DNA of 14,099 bases from an uncultured Pseudobdellovibrionaceae bacterium (GTDB lineage: Bacteria; Bdellovibrionota; Bdellovibrionia; Bdellovibrionales; Bdellovibrionaceae): positions 1 through 14,099 of the forward strand of contig CALCCV010000080.1 of the NCBI GenBank assembly GCA_937900305.1, given 5' to 3'. The notes below the pieces were generated by a model that saw only the letters and a list, made by a program, of their open reading frames with translations, did not search any database and was not told the DNA's origin. Position 1 is the first letter of the stretch. Each line of letters starts with the position of its first letter. Shown here one piece after another: positions 7,456 to 14,099 of this stretch. The position numbers and the translations under genes are program-made.

Positions 7456-7497
7456 ATTTTTGTCGCCTCCTGTTGGCAATGTCGCTACCATTTTTGC

Positions 7498-8745
7498 ATG
7501 AAGCAACGACAAATTATTGGTTTAGGAGGTGGCGGTTTTTCGATGGAACCTCACAATCCCCTCTTAGACACCTACATTCTTTCTCAAAGCAAATCGAGTT
7601 CTCCTAAAATATGTTTCATTGGAACTGCCAGCGGTGATGCTGAATCTTATATTGATAAGTTTTACAAGAGCTTCGGCTCGCGAAAGTGCATTCCCTCGCA
7701 CCTCAGCCTTTTCAAAGGGAACATTCATGATATGGCGAACCACATTTCCCAGCAGGATATCATTTTTGTGGGTGGTGGAAACACAAGAAATCTTCTGACG
7801 CTTTGGCGCGATTGGGGATTGGATGAGATCTTAAGGCGTGCGTATGAACGTGGAGTGATCATGTCTGGTATCAGTGCGGGATCCATATGTTGGTTTGCCG
7901 AAGGCGTGACGGACTCAGTACCCGGAGCTTTGACGTCCCTGCCCTGTTTGGGGTGGTTGCCCGAAAGCAATTGTGTTCACTATGACGGTGAGAAAGAACG
8001 CCGCCCCCGGTACCACCAACTTTTGCGTGAAAATCGGATTTCACCGGGAATTGCGGCAGATGATGGTGTGGCTTTGCACTACGTTGACGAGCAGTTGCAC
8101 AGCTGCGTGTCGTCTCACCCCGAAAAGAGGGCGTATCGCCTCTCGAAATCAGGAGAAGAAATTTCTGAAGAAGTGATTATTCCGCGCTATCTCGGAGGCC
8201 ACGGTATTTTTGTTCGACGTGCGGCTGAGGCCGATATTGAAGGAATCCACAATGCTCACATGAAATCGATTCAGGAAGTTTGCTCTCGGGATCACACTCC
8301 AGAAGAAATCAAAGGCTGGGGGCATCGACCGTTTCGTCCCGGTGAAAGATTGCAGGCGCTCAAACAACATCAACATTACGTTTGGGTTGTTGAATGTGAC
8401 GGCCAAATCGAGGGTTACGCCTATTTTCAGGTTTTGCAGCATCCACCGAAGCCGGCGTCAGCCCTATCGATGGACGGCGCGCGCATCGAAGTGCCAAGGG
8501 CGACTGGCCATCTTCTCGGACTTTATTTAACGCCAAAAATTTTAGGCAAAGGATTTGGCAAAGCGCTTTTCGAAGAGGTTCTGTTGGCGGCAAAAGATGA
8601 AAATGTTCGATTCATTTCACTTGAGTCCACTCTGACCGCACAGGGATTTTATTCGTCTCGCGGGTTTCGAGCAACCGAGTCGATTGTGACTGTTAAAATT
8701 GGTGGTAGTGATGTGAGATGCCAACCCATGAGGATGGAGCTTTAG
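7498..8745 (+). CDS. Peptidase S51 (peptidase E-like) fused to a GNAT acetyltransferase
   Basis: The protein has 415 residues in one uninterrupted frame. Residues 5-233 are a peptidase E-type S51 domain: I-I-G-L-G-G-G-G-F-S at the start, I-G-T-A-S-G-D-A-E-S-Y-I (41-52), F-V-G-G-G-N-T (90-96), the nucleophile elbow G-I-S-A-G-S-I-C-W-F (Ser126) and H-Y-D-G-E (His161). Relatives are Ser hydrolases that cleave Asp dipeptides or related isopeptides. Residues about 236-415 are a GNAT N-acyltransferase: F-V-R-R-A-x-x-x-D at the start, G-Y-A-Y-F (306-310), and the acetyl-CoA loop I-L-G-K-G-F-G-K-A-L (348-357), where Leu replaces the usual Gln/Arg, then F-Y-x-x-x-G-F. Both halves look intact. The start at 7498 is chosen because the S51 fold begins at residue 5; the frame is open upstream but carries no S51 sequence. 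No Shine-Dalgarno sequence is visible. It is predicted cytoplasmic. Confidence 0.9.
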   Translation: MKQRQIIGLGGGGFSMEPHNPLLDTYILSQSKSSSPKICFIGTASGDAESYIDKFYKSFGSRKCIPSHLSLFKGNIHDMANHISQQDIIFVGGGNTRNLLTLWRDWGLDEILRRAYERGVIMSGISAGSICWFAEGVTDSVPGALTSLPCLGWLPESNCVHYDGEKERRPRYHQLLRENRISPGIAADDGVALHYVDEQLHSCVSSHPEKRAYRLSKSGEEISEEVIIPRYLGGHGIFVRRAAEADIEGIHNAHMKSIQEVCSRDHTPEEIKGWGHRPFRPGERLQALKQHQHYVWVVECDGQIEGYAYFQVLQHPPKPASALSMDGARIEVPRATGHLLGLYLTPKILGKGFGKALFEEVLLAAKDENVRFISLESTLTAQGFYSSRGFRATESIVTVKIGGSDVRCQPMRMEL

Positions 8746-8746
8746 T

Positions 8747-9514
8747 ATGAGAGAACTTCTTGAAAAAAAAGGACTTTTAATTGCCGTCGGAGTTATCTTT
8801 CTAGTCGCTATTGCGATTGTCGTCGTATGGTTTGCAAAAGGCCATCGAGAGACAGAAGTGGTCGCGGTCGAAGGAAGTTACGAGGCGACGCCCATCGAGT
8901 CACTTCCACCGGAGAAACCACCCGAGCCAGAATCCTGCACGGTTATTCGAAGCAACCCATCTCAATCGGCGATCCTCGATACCTGGAACGGAATCTTAAA
9001 ATCTGAAGGCGATAAGTCTGGTCCATTGAATCGGTTGCTGAGTGAAGGTCCCGGAGTTTTCTTAGACCTCAGCGAGAAAGTTGGCGAAATCTCATTTCAG
9101 AATGAAAGTCCTTGTGCGCCGATCTATAGCACGCTTTCAAAAAAAATATCGTCGGCGGGCGACCCAGTTTTGGAAATCGACAAGACTGGGCGAACGATTG
9201 GCAAGTGGCAGATTCCTTTCGAAAGCGAAGTGGTCGGTATTCGTGGTGGAGATCTGTTTGTGAAAGTGCAATTGCAAGAATTTTGCACCGACTGCTACAC
9301 AAAGGGAACTTGTGAACAAAAAACGATGCTGCTGAAAGTGGGCGACAAGGGAGATCTGTCATTTTTGGCCGCTGCCGAAAATGCTTCTCAGCTGACATTT
9401 CAAGATTGCCCGAAAAACATCGAGAGCAAATCAGAGTTCAACCTCTGCCTCACGCTTCCCGATGATTCGCAGAAAAAAGAACGATGGCTGGTTGTGCAAG
9501 GGCCTTGCACTTAA
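8747..9514 (+). CDS. Membrane-anchored protein with a cysteine-rich extracytoplasmic domain, unknown function
   Basis: The protein has 255 residues. A short cytoplasmic start (R and E/K-K in the first eight residues) leads to one transmembrane helix at about 9-30. A Pro/Glu-rich linker follows (about 50-63), then a domain of about 190 residues outside the membrane. All eight Cys lie in that domain: 64, 123, 180, 183, 189, 221, 234 and 254, including a C-x-x-C-(5)-C cluster. Eight exported Cys suggest up to four disulfides. The domain contains short beta-like repeats such as V-L-E-I-D-K-T-G-R-T-I-G-K-W-Q, which recall propeller-like strands, but I do not recognise a family. The ATG at 8747 follows GGAG (8736-8739) at a seven-base spacing and starts one base after the stop of the S51-GNAT gene, so the two form an operon. 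It ends at the palindromic terminator. Confidence 0.8.
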   Translation: MRELLEKKGLLIAVGVIFLVAIAIVVVWFAKGHRETEVVAVEGSYEATPIESLPPEKPPEPESCTVIRSNPSQSAILDTWNGILKSEGDKSGPLNRLLSEGPGVFLDLSEKVGEISFQNESPCAPIYSTLSKKISSAGDPVLEIDKTGRTIGKWQIPFESEVVGIRGGDLFVKVQLQEFCTDCYTKGTCEQKTMLLKVGDKGDLSFLAAAENASQLTFQDCPKNIESKSEFNLCLTLPDDSQKKERWLVVQGPCT

Positions 9515-9550
9515 AAAACTGGCGGACTTGTTAACAAGTCCGCCAGTTTT
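9515..9550. terminator. Bidirectional Rho-independent terminator (perfect 36-bp palindrome)
   Basis: Both 18-bp arms match exactly. They start with AAAACTGGCGG, end with CCGCCAGTTTT and meet at a central GTTAAC. Read from either strand, the GC-rich stem ends in a T-run. It begins right after the TAA at 9512-9514 and lies six bases from the stop of the convergent gene at 9557, so it can end transcription from both sides. In RNA the centre would open to a small loop. Confidence 0.85.
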
Positions 9551-9556
9551 GAAATT

Positions 9557-9850
9557 TTAAGCGGCGGCAGACTGTTTTTGCAACAGACCCATGCTGATAA
9601 ATCCACCAACGCTGATGGACCAAACGTGTTCTTTTACGGCAATCTCTCCGGCATTCAGTTTAATTTTCGGAAATGTTCCGTTTTGAAAGTGAGTGACAAA
9701 CTCTGCCTCAGGACAATGCCGAACGGTCTTCATCAAGAGCGAAAAATGAGTTTCACTCAGACGCCCCTGGACCAGCATTTTTCGCAAATTTCCTTCGGAA
9801 GTTTGCTTTAAAAAACTATAGAGCGTCGAGATCTCTTCAGACGTGTACAT
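9557..9850 (-). CDS. Small hypothetical protein
   Basis: The protein has 97 residues from an ATG at 9848-9850, with GGAG seven bases upstream, which is a good ribosome-binding site. The first 45 residues are mostly helical (S-E-E-I-S-T-L-Y-S-F-L-K, then N-L-R-K-M-L and S-E-T-H-F-S-L-L-M). The second half has a short beta-like stretch (F-P-K-I-K-L-N-A-G-E) and a terminal helix ending in Q-S-A-A-A. There is no signal peptide, no strong membrane segment and a single Cys. It is predicted cytoplasmic. I do not recognise a family. It is transcribed alone: the plus-strand hydrolase diverges from it, and the shared palindrome ends it. Confidence 0.7.
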   Translation of the reverse strand: MYTSEEISTLYSFLKQTSEGNLRKMLVQGRLSETHFSLLMKTVRHCPEAEFVTHFQNGTFPKIKLNAGEIAVKEHVWSISVGGFISMGLLQKQSAAA

Positions 9851-10099
9851 GGTCTTCTCCCTTTTTTCCCGGTTGCAACTGATGAGGCTTATCTTTTTTA
9901 TCGATGACTAAGGTCCCTATCGGAAAAAAGTCTAGGAAGTGAAGGTAGGGGCGGGTCTGAAGTGAATTATTTTTTCCATGTCGTTTCAAAATGGTACATG
10001 GGCTGGGCTCATCGATTCAGCTTGATGCGCGCCGGTCCGATTGCGGGCAGCTTGACCATTTCGTTCCACCGCAGTGAACTGGCACTTCAGGGGGACATC
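9851..10099. other. Divergent intergenic region, 249 bp
   Basis: This region separates the small minus-strand gene from the plus-strand hydrolase and must hold both promoters. The only candidate I can point to for the hydrolase is TTGACC (10052-10057) with TGAACT 17 bp later (10075-10080), and its -10 is weak. The frame of the hydrolase is open back to a GTG at 9962, but the extra 46 residues have neither a signal peptide nor recognisable domain content, so I treat them as untranslated. Confidence 0.4.
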
Positions 10100-11248
10100 T
10101 TGAAAATTTTAGTGATCGGTGGCAATCGGTTTTTTGAAATGACAGTGGCCCTGTTTTTTTGCGGGGCATTTGCTTTTACATCGCAAAATGCATTCGCGTT
10201 GAAGAGCGAATCAAAGGTGTTTGAAAGTTTCGACGGTTTTCCGCTCGACGGCGTGATCGAATGGCCCGAGACTGCGGATCGATCGTTGGTGAACAGGGTT
10301 CTGGTTTTCATTCATGGTTCGGGCGCGCAAAGCATGGACGAAGACCTATCGGCAATTTCAACTCCCAAAGGCGTTAATAATCCCTTCTTCAAGATTTTGT
10401 CGGCGGCAGTGGTCAATCAAGGTTGGGGAACGCTGCGATACAACAAACGCAGTTTTCAGTTCCAGGAAAAAATTGCTGCCACCCCTGAAATAAAAAAGGC
10501 TAAGCATTTTCTTAAATTTCAAAAAAAACCTCTCGAGCATTTCATTCGTGATGCGATGTCGATGGCCCTGGCTGCAAAAAGAGAATTTCCGGCTGCAGAA
10601 GTTTATGTTCTTGGCCACAGCGAAGGTTCCACCGTCGCTTTGCAAGCCTCTCGCCGCCAACCTCAGATTAAGGGACATGTCTTGATAGGCTTTTCAAACG
10701 AAAGTTTGAATACTTTGCTGCTCGAGCAGACGGTGTATCGACCCTTGCATTTGTTCACAAGTTTAGACAAGGATTTAAATGAAGTTCTGGATGTGAGTGA
10801 ACTGGGTGGCAAAGATGAAATCTCAAAGTCTCTTCGCGACCAAATGAAAATTCTTGATCTGGATGAAGATAAAAAACTTTCGATGGATGAGTTCAAAGCT
10901 GGGAACTATAGTAATTTGGTAGCCAAGTCCGACCTCATAGGCGCGGATTATCAGCAAGAAGAGGCAAAACTTCCCAGACCCTCCGAAATTCTGCGAGAAA
11001 CCTCCAAAAAAACTCTCTTTTTACAAGGAACATACGACAATCAAACGCCAGTTTATTTCACCAAAGCTGTGGATTTGGTCAACCGAACATCGTGGAAAAA
11101 AAAGGAACTTAGGTTTGTTTATTTCGAAAAAGCCGGTCACACACTGGATTTGCGTGATAGCAGCAATGATCTCAAATTTCGAGTTCTGGGAAAAGAAACA
11201 TTAGCTCGAGTTGGTAGCGAAATTCAGACATTCTTTCAAGAGCCTTAG
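10100..11248 (+). CDS. Exported alpha/beta hydrolase with two EF-hand loops in its cap
   Basis: The protein has 382 residues from a TTG start at 10100-10102, chosen because AGGGGG (10089-10094) lies five bases before it and a hydrophobic signal segment (about 14-33, ending A-F-A) follows at once. The alpha/beta-hydrolase fold shows an oxyanion motif I-H-G-S-G (71-75), the nucleophile elbow G-H-S-E-G (Ser174), Asp313 in Q-G-T-Y-D-N-Q-T-P, and His347 in A-G-H-T-L-D, a complete Ser-Asp-His triad. The region between elbow and acid, where the lid usually sits, carries two 12-residue EF-hand loops: Asp223, Asp225, Asn227, Asp231, Glu234, and Asp253, Asp255, Asp257, Ser261, Glu264. Each fits D-x-D/N-x-D/N with Glu at position 12. 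Calcium binding is therefore likely; the substrate is unknown. The cyclase gene starts 28 bp downstream with no terminator between. A 428-residue version from the GTG at 9962 is less likely. Confidence 0.87.
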   Translation: MKILVIGGNRFFEMTVALFFCGAFAFTSQNAFALKSESKVFESFDGFPLDGVIEWPETADRSLVNRVLVFIHGSGAQSMDEDLSAISTPKGVNNPFFKILSAAVVNQGWGTLRYNKRSFQFQEKIAATPEIKKAKHFLKFQKKPLEHFIRDAMSMALAAKREFPAAEVYVLGHSEGSTVALQASRRQPQIKGHVLIGFSNESLNTLLLEQTVYRPLHLFTSLDKDLNEVLDVSELGGKDEISKSLRDQMKILDLDEDKKLSMDEFKAGNYSNLVAKSDLIGADYQQEEAKLPRPSEILRETSKKTLFLQGTYDNQTPVYFTKAVDLVNRTSWKKKELRFVYFEKAGHTLDLRDSSNDLKFRVLGKETLARVGSEIQTFFQEP

Positions 11249-11276
11249 CTTAGATATTACATCTTAGAGGAACATC

Positions 11277-13928
11277 ATGAAGACAGAACGAGTGACTGCG
11301 TTGATGGGGGCTTTGCTCACGGTCGGATTTATTGCGACCGCCCACTACTATTACGAATACCGAAAAGTTCCTGAAACAGCGAGAAAGCCGAATCGACTGT
11401 TTGATGTTCTGGAGGTTTTAGATCTCCGTTTCAATGACATCAAATACAAGCTTAAGGCCATCGAAAAATCGGAAGCTCCGGTGGTTTTGATTGCTATTGA
11501 TGATGATTCGATTCGTGAGGTCGGGCGATTCCCTTGGGACAGAGATATCGTCGGACAAATCACAGAACGGGCCATTGGACTTGGTGCTTCGGCCGTTGCA
11601 TTCGACGTCATCAATTCCGAACCTCAGAAAGGCCTCCCTGAGGCTGATCAGGCTTTTAAAGCAGTGATTGAAAAGTACCCTGACAAAATAGTTCTTGGTA
11701 CCTTCAGTGAAACGGCCTTTGATTCAGATCCGTACAAAGATTATTGTGTGACTGAAGCCTTTCTCGCCAACGGCGGTGATCAATTGGTCAAACTCAATCC
11801 TAGCTTCGTGGTCGATGACATCTCGGGAGTTTACGACAATCTCGAATGGAACAATCTCTTTAAAGTTCTATTTTTCAATCAACGTGAAATCACCAAAGTG
11901 GAAGTCTTGAAGAGCCTTGAAAAGCAAAACGAAGGTGCCCTTTCGGCCTACCAAAAAAATTACTTAGCCAGTATTCAAGGAAAATCTCTCTTTGAATACT
12001 GCAAGACCTGGCTCACGAAAGAAGACTTCTTTTTGCAAAATGAAGATATTCGTAAAAAAATATTGCCGCTGTACCAAGAGATGTTTAGCAAAGAAAAAGG
12101 ATTGGCAGGGATTGACACGATTGCCAATATCAAAAAATTTAAAACAGCAATTCTTGAGCATCCGATTCCTCAATACGGCGAATGGACCTCCAACATTCCA
12201 GAATTTCAGGTTCCGGCCTCCTACACCGCGAGTTTCATCGCACATCTCGATCCAGATGGGTACGTTCGTCGCTATCCTCTTTTTTTTCGGTCAGGAAATC
12301 GTCTGGGAAGCAGCTACATACCGTCTCTCGCCTTACAGACCTACCTAGTTGCCAAAGGATACCGGGCAGATGTGCGAATTGAAAAGTTGCCAAATTCTGA
12401 TCGCATCAAAGGAATCACGGAATTCAAAATTGTCGATCCTGCCAAAGAGCCGGAGGAAACAGTCATAAATCTTCCCGTCGATTCGATGGGACGTTTGATT
12501 TTAAATTATTATGGCAAACAGATGTCCCTGCCGTATGTTTCTGCCAAAGAACTTCTGAACGATAGCACAAAGCTGAAAGTTCGCCGGAGCGTTGAAGACC
12601 GTTCGACGAGTCAAATTCGCATCGAAGAAACCGTGGTTGATAAAAAGGAATTCTTTAAAGGTCGCGCAGCCATGGTCGGAGCCACGGCCATTGCACTTTA
12701 TGACTTGCGTAATACACCAATTGAAGCCAATTACCCCGGACCAGAAATTCATCTGACGATGTTGGCAAATCTTCTAGATCAGGTTTTTGTGCGAACGCTG
12801 CCAAACGAACAGATGATTTTCGCGGTTCTGATGGCCGTCTTAGGATTGGCGACATCGGTTTTTTGGGCTTATGCCGGAGCTCTCGGATCGCTGTTGGTAT
12901 TTTTGATTTTGGGTGGCGTTTTAATTGGAGTCGACACCTATCTTTTTTTCTCTCAAAAAATCGTCACCTCGAGTATTTTTATTCTGCTCTTGATTGCGGG
13001 AATTTATTTCTTCATCACCATTTTCAAATACTTCTCTGAAGAAGCAAAAAAGAAAGAAATCAAATCGACGTTCTCTAAATACGTCTCTCCGGCCGTTGTC
13101 GATGAATTGTTGAAGTCAGCCGAAAATTTAAAACTCGGTGGACGCAAGCAGGTGATGACCGTTTTTTTCTCGGACGTGCGTGGTTTTACGACCATCTCTG
13201 AGAAGCTGTCACCCACGGATCTTTCAAAACTTCTCAATCGCTACCTCACTCCCATGACAGAGCTCGTGTTCAAAAACACCGGGACATTGGACAAATACAT
13301 GGGTGATGCGATCATGGCCTTTTTTGGAGCACCGATTTTGAATCCTCAACATCCTCACCAGGCCTGTCGTTGCGCACTCCAAAATCTGGTGAAACTCAAA
13401 GAAATTAACGACGAGTTCAGGGCGGAAAACCTTCCAGAAATTGATATCGGAATCGGAATCAACACGGGCGAAATGAGTGTGGGCAACATGGGCTCTAATA
13501 TCGTTCAGAACTATACGGTCATGGGAGATTCGGTAAATCTAGCATCCCGCCTTGAAGGCATTAACAAAACTTACGGCACTCGCATCATTATCAGTGAATT
13601 CACTCAAAAACTCGTCAGCGACACTTTCGTTACCCGCGAAGTGGATCGAGTCAAAGTGAAGGGAAAGCTAGAACCAGTGCGAATTTTTGAATTGGTTTCG
13701 GAGGGCGCGGCTACGCCAGATCAAGAAAAATGGATCACCGCTTTCACAACGGCCTACTCGCAATATCATCAACGAAAATTTGCGGAGGCCATCGAGACAT
13801 TCTCGAATTGCATCCGATTGCGATCAGGTGATCCCGTTTCAGATCTCTATATCGAAAGGTGCAATGACTTTATCGCTGAACCGCCGCCAGAGGACTGGGA
13901 CGGAGTTTACGAATCCAAAACAAAATAG
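11277..13928 (+). CDS. CHASE2-domain membrane adenylate cyclase (class III)
   Basis: The protein has 883 residues; the ATG follows GAGG at a six-base spacing. A first membrane helix at about 8-26 is followed by a large extracytoplasmic CHASE2 sensor (about 40-505), recognised by V-V-L-I-A-I-D-D-D-S-I, G-R-F-P-W-D-R, G-A-S-A-V-A-F-D and, near its end, V-G-A-T-A-I-A-L-Y-D and Y-P-G-P-E-I-H. About 160 residues (150-310) that look like an insertion sit inside it. Three membrane helices follow (about 513-585), then a class III catalytic domain (about 620-810). Asp633 (F-S-D-V-R-G-F-T) and Asp677 are the metal ligands, Lys673 (L-D-K-Y-M-G-D) and Asp751 (M-G-D-S-V-N-L) fit ATP selection, and Asn754 and Arg758 are the transition-state residues. 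All are present, so it should make cAMP. A helical, TPR-like tail of about 70 residues (815-883) ends in a Pro-rich segment. It shares an operon with the EF-hand hydrolase. Confidence 0.95.
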   Translation: MKTERVTALMGALLTVGFIATAHYYYEYRKVPETARKPNRLFDVLEVLDLRFNDIKYKLKAIEKSEAPVVLIAIDDDSIREVGRFPWDRDIVGQITERAIGLGASAVAFDVINSEPQKGLPEADQAFKAVIEKYPDKIVLGTFSETAFDSDPYKDYCVTEAFLANGGDQLVKLNPSFVVDDISGVYDNLEWNNLFKVLFFNQREITKVEVLKSLEKQNEGALSAYQKNYLASIQGKSLFEYCKTWLTKEDFFLQNEDIRKKILPLYQEMFSKEKGLAGIDTIANIKKFKTAILEHPIPQYGEWTSNIPEFQVPASYTASFIAHLDPDGYVRRYPLFFRSGNRLGSSYIPSLALQTYLVAKGYRADVRIEKLPNSDRIKGITEFKIVDPAKEPEETVINLPVDSMGRLILNYYGKQMSLPYVSAKELLNDSTKLKVRRSVEDRSTSQIRIEETVVDKKEFFKGRAAMVGATAIALYDLRNTPIEANYPGPEIHLTMLANLLDQVFVRTLPNEQMIFAVLMAVLGLATSVFWAYAGALGSLLVFLILGGVLIGVDTYLFFSQKIVTSSIFILLLIAGIYFFITIFKYFSEEAKKKEIKSTFSKYVSPAVVDELLKSAENLKLGGRKQVMTVFFSDVRGFTTISEKLSPTDLSKLLNRYLTPMTELVFKNTGTLDKYMGDAIMAFFGAPILNPQHPHQACRCALQNLVKLKEINDEFRAENLPEIDIGIGINTGEMSVGNMGSNIVQNYTVMGDSVNLASRLEGINKTYGTRIIISEFTQKLVSDTFVTREVDRVKVKGKLEPVRIFELVSEGAATPDQEKWITAFTTAYSQYHQRKFAEAIETFSNCIRLRSGDPVSDLYIERCNDFIAEPPPEDWDGVYESKTK

Positions 13929-13955
13929 CGTCCGGTAAATCAATCTGGCATCGAA

Positions 13956-14099
13956 CTATTCGCGGCTGAAAGCGCCTGTGTAAGTGAGGCCGATGGCCGC
14001 AACGATTTTGTCGTATTGGTAGGTCGCGATTGTTGACTCGTTTTGATTGTATTGTAGGGACCAAGACAAACTGAATTTTTTGGCGAGATCGTGCAATTG
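13956..14099 (-). CDS. C-terminal end of a probable outer-membrane beta-barrel protein, 5' truncated
   Basis: On the minus strand the frame is open from the window edge to a TAG at 13956-13958, giving the last 47 residues. They show two amphipathic beta-strands with alternating aromatic/hydrophobic and polar residues (K-F-S-L-S-W-S-L-Q-Y-N, then K-I-V-A-A-I-G-L-T-Y-T) joined by a polar N-Q-N-E-S-T turn. This is the usual look of the last hairpin of an outer-membrane barrel, although the protein ends A-F-S-R-E rather than in the common terminal Phe. The start codon lies beyond 14099. The gene converges with the cyclase with 27 bp between the stops, and I see no clear terminator hairpin there. 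Confidence 0.6.
   Translation of the reverse strand, partial: QLHDLAKKFSLSWSLQYNQNESTIATYQYDKIVAAIGLTYTGAFSRE

Noticed and set aside
7390..7497. Upstream extension of the S51-GNAT protein by 36 residues
   Set aside because: The S51 fold begins within five residues of the ATG at 7498; the extension overlaps the start of the divergent gene and has no domain content.
9962..10099. N-terminal extension of the hydrolase from a GTG
   Set aside because: It would place the signal segment about 60 residues into the protein, and a good Shine-Dalgarno sequence lies just before the internal TTG at 10100.
13870..14064. Minus-strand open frame of 64 codons at the right end
   Set aside because: It is Arg/Pro-rich, runs into the cyclase gene and conflicts with the better minus-strand frame ending at 13956, which has beta-barrel strand patterning.
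1..14099. CRISPR arrays, tRNA/rRNA genes, insertion sequences, prophage or toxin-antitoxin modules
   Set aside because: Reading both strands I found no regularly spaced repeats, tRNA-like cloverleaf, transposase motifs or phage proteins.

Overview
The window looks like chromosomal DNA from a Gram-negative, signalling-rich bacterium. A member of Bdellovibrionota (Bdellovibrio-like) is my best guess. It rests on mid GC content, frequent GTG/TTG starts, hybrid histidine kinases, a CHASE2 adenylate cyclase and several small secreted proteins without clear relatives. This is inference; no marker gene is present. I see no rRNA, tRNA, CRISPR array, insertion sequence or phage gene.

Layout. (1) 1-214, plus strand: the last part of a response-regulator receiver domain, probably the end of a hybrid kinase. 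(2) 226-7420, minus strand: six genes reading leftwards. In transcription order they are a periplasmic NPP/alkaline-phosphatase-superfamily enzyme, a large hybrid histidine kinase (DUF4118-PAS-PAS-GAF-HisKA-HATPase-REC), a very small ORF, a TPR-GrpB fusion, a winged-helix/isochorismatase-like fusion that shares a GTGA stop/start with the GrpB gene, and a small secreted protein. (3) 7421-7497: a 77-bp divergent promoter region. (4) 7498-9514, plus strand: a peptidase S51-GNAT fusion followed by a membrane-anchored protein with eight cysteines outside the membrane. A perfect 36-bp palindrome at 9515-9550 ends it and also serves the convergent small gene at 9557-9850. (5) 10100-13928, plus strand: a secreted alpha/beta hydrolase with two EF-hand loops in its cap, then a CHASE2 class III adenylate cyclase, probably one operon. 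(6) 13956-14099, minus strand: the last 47 residues of a protein that looks like an outer-membrane beta-barrel; its start lies beyond the window.

How the genes may work together. The hybrid kinase and the CHASE2 cyclase are two separate sensory inputs, phosphorelay and cAMP. The kinase is next to a predicted periplasmic phosphodiesterase/phosphatase, and the cyclase is next to a predicted calcium-binding exported hydrolase. A functional link in either pair is inferred from gene order only. The most unusual content is domain architecture: S51 peptidase with GNAT, winged helix with an isochorismatase-like domain whose catalytic Asp is Asn, TPR with GrpB, and EF-hands inside an alpha/beta-hydrolase cap. 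I did not find a complete, clearly new multi-gene system.
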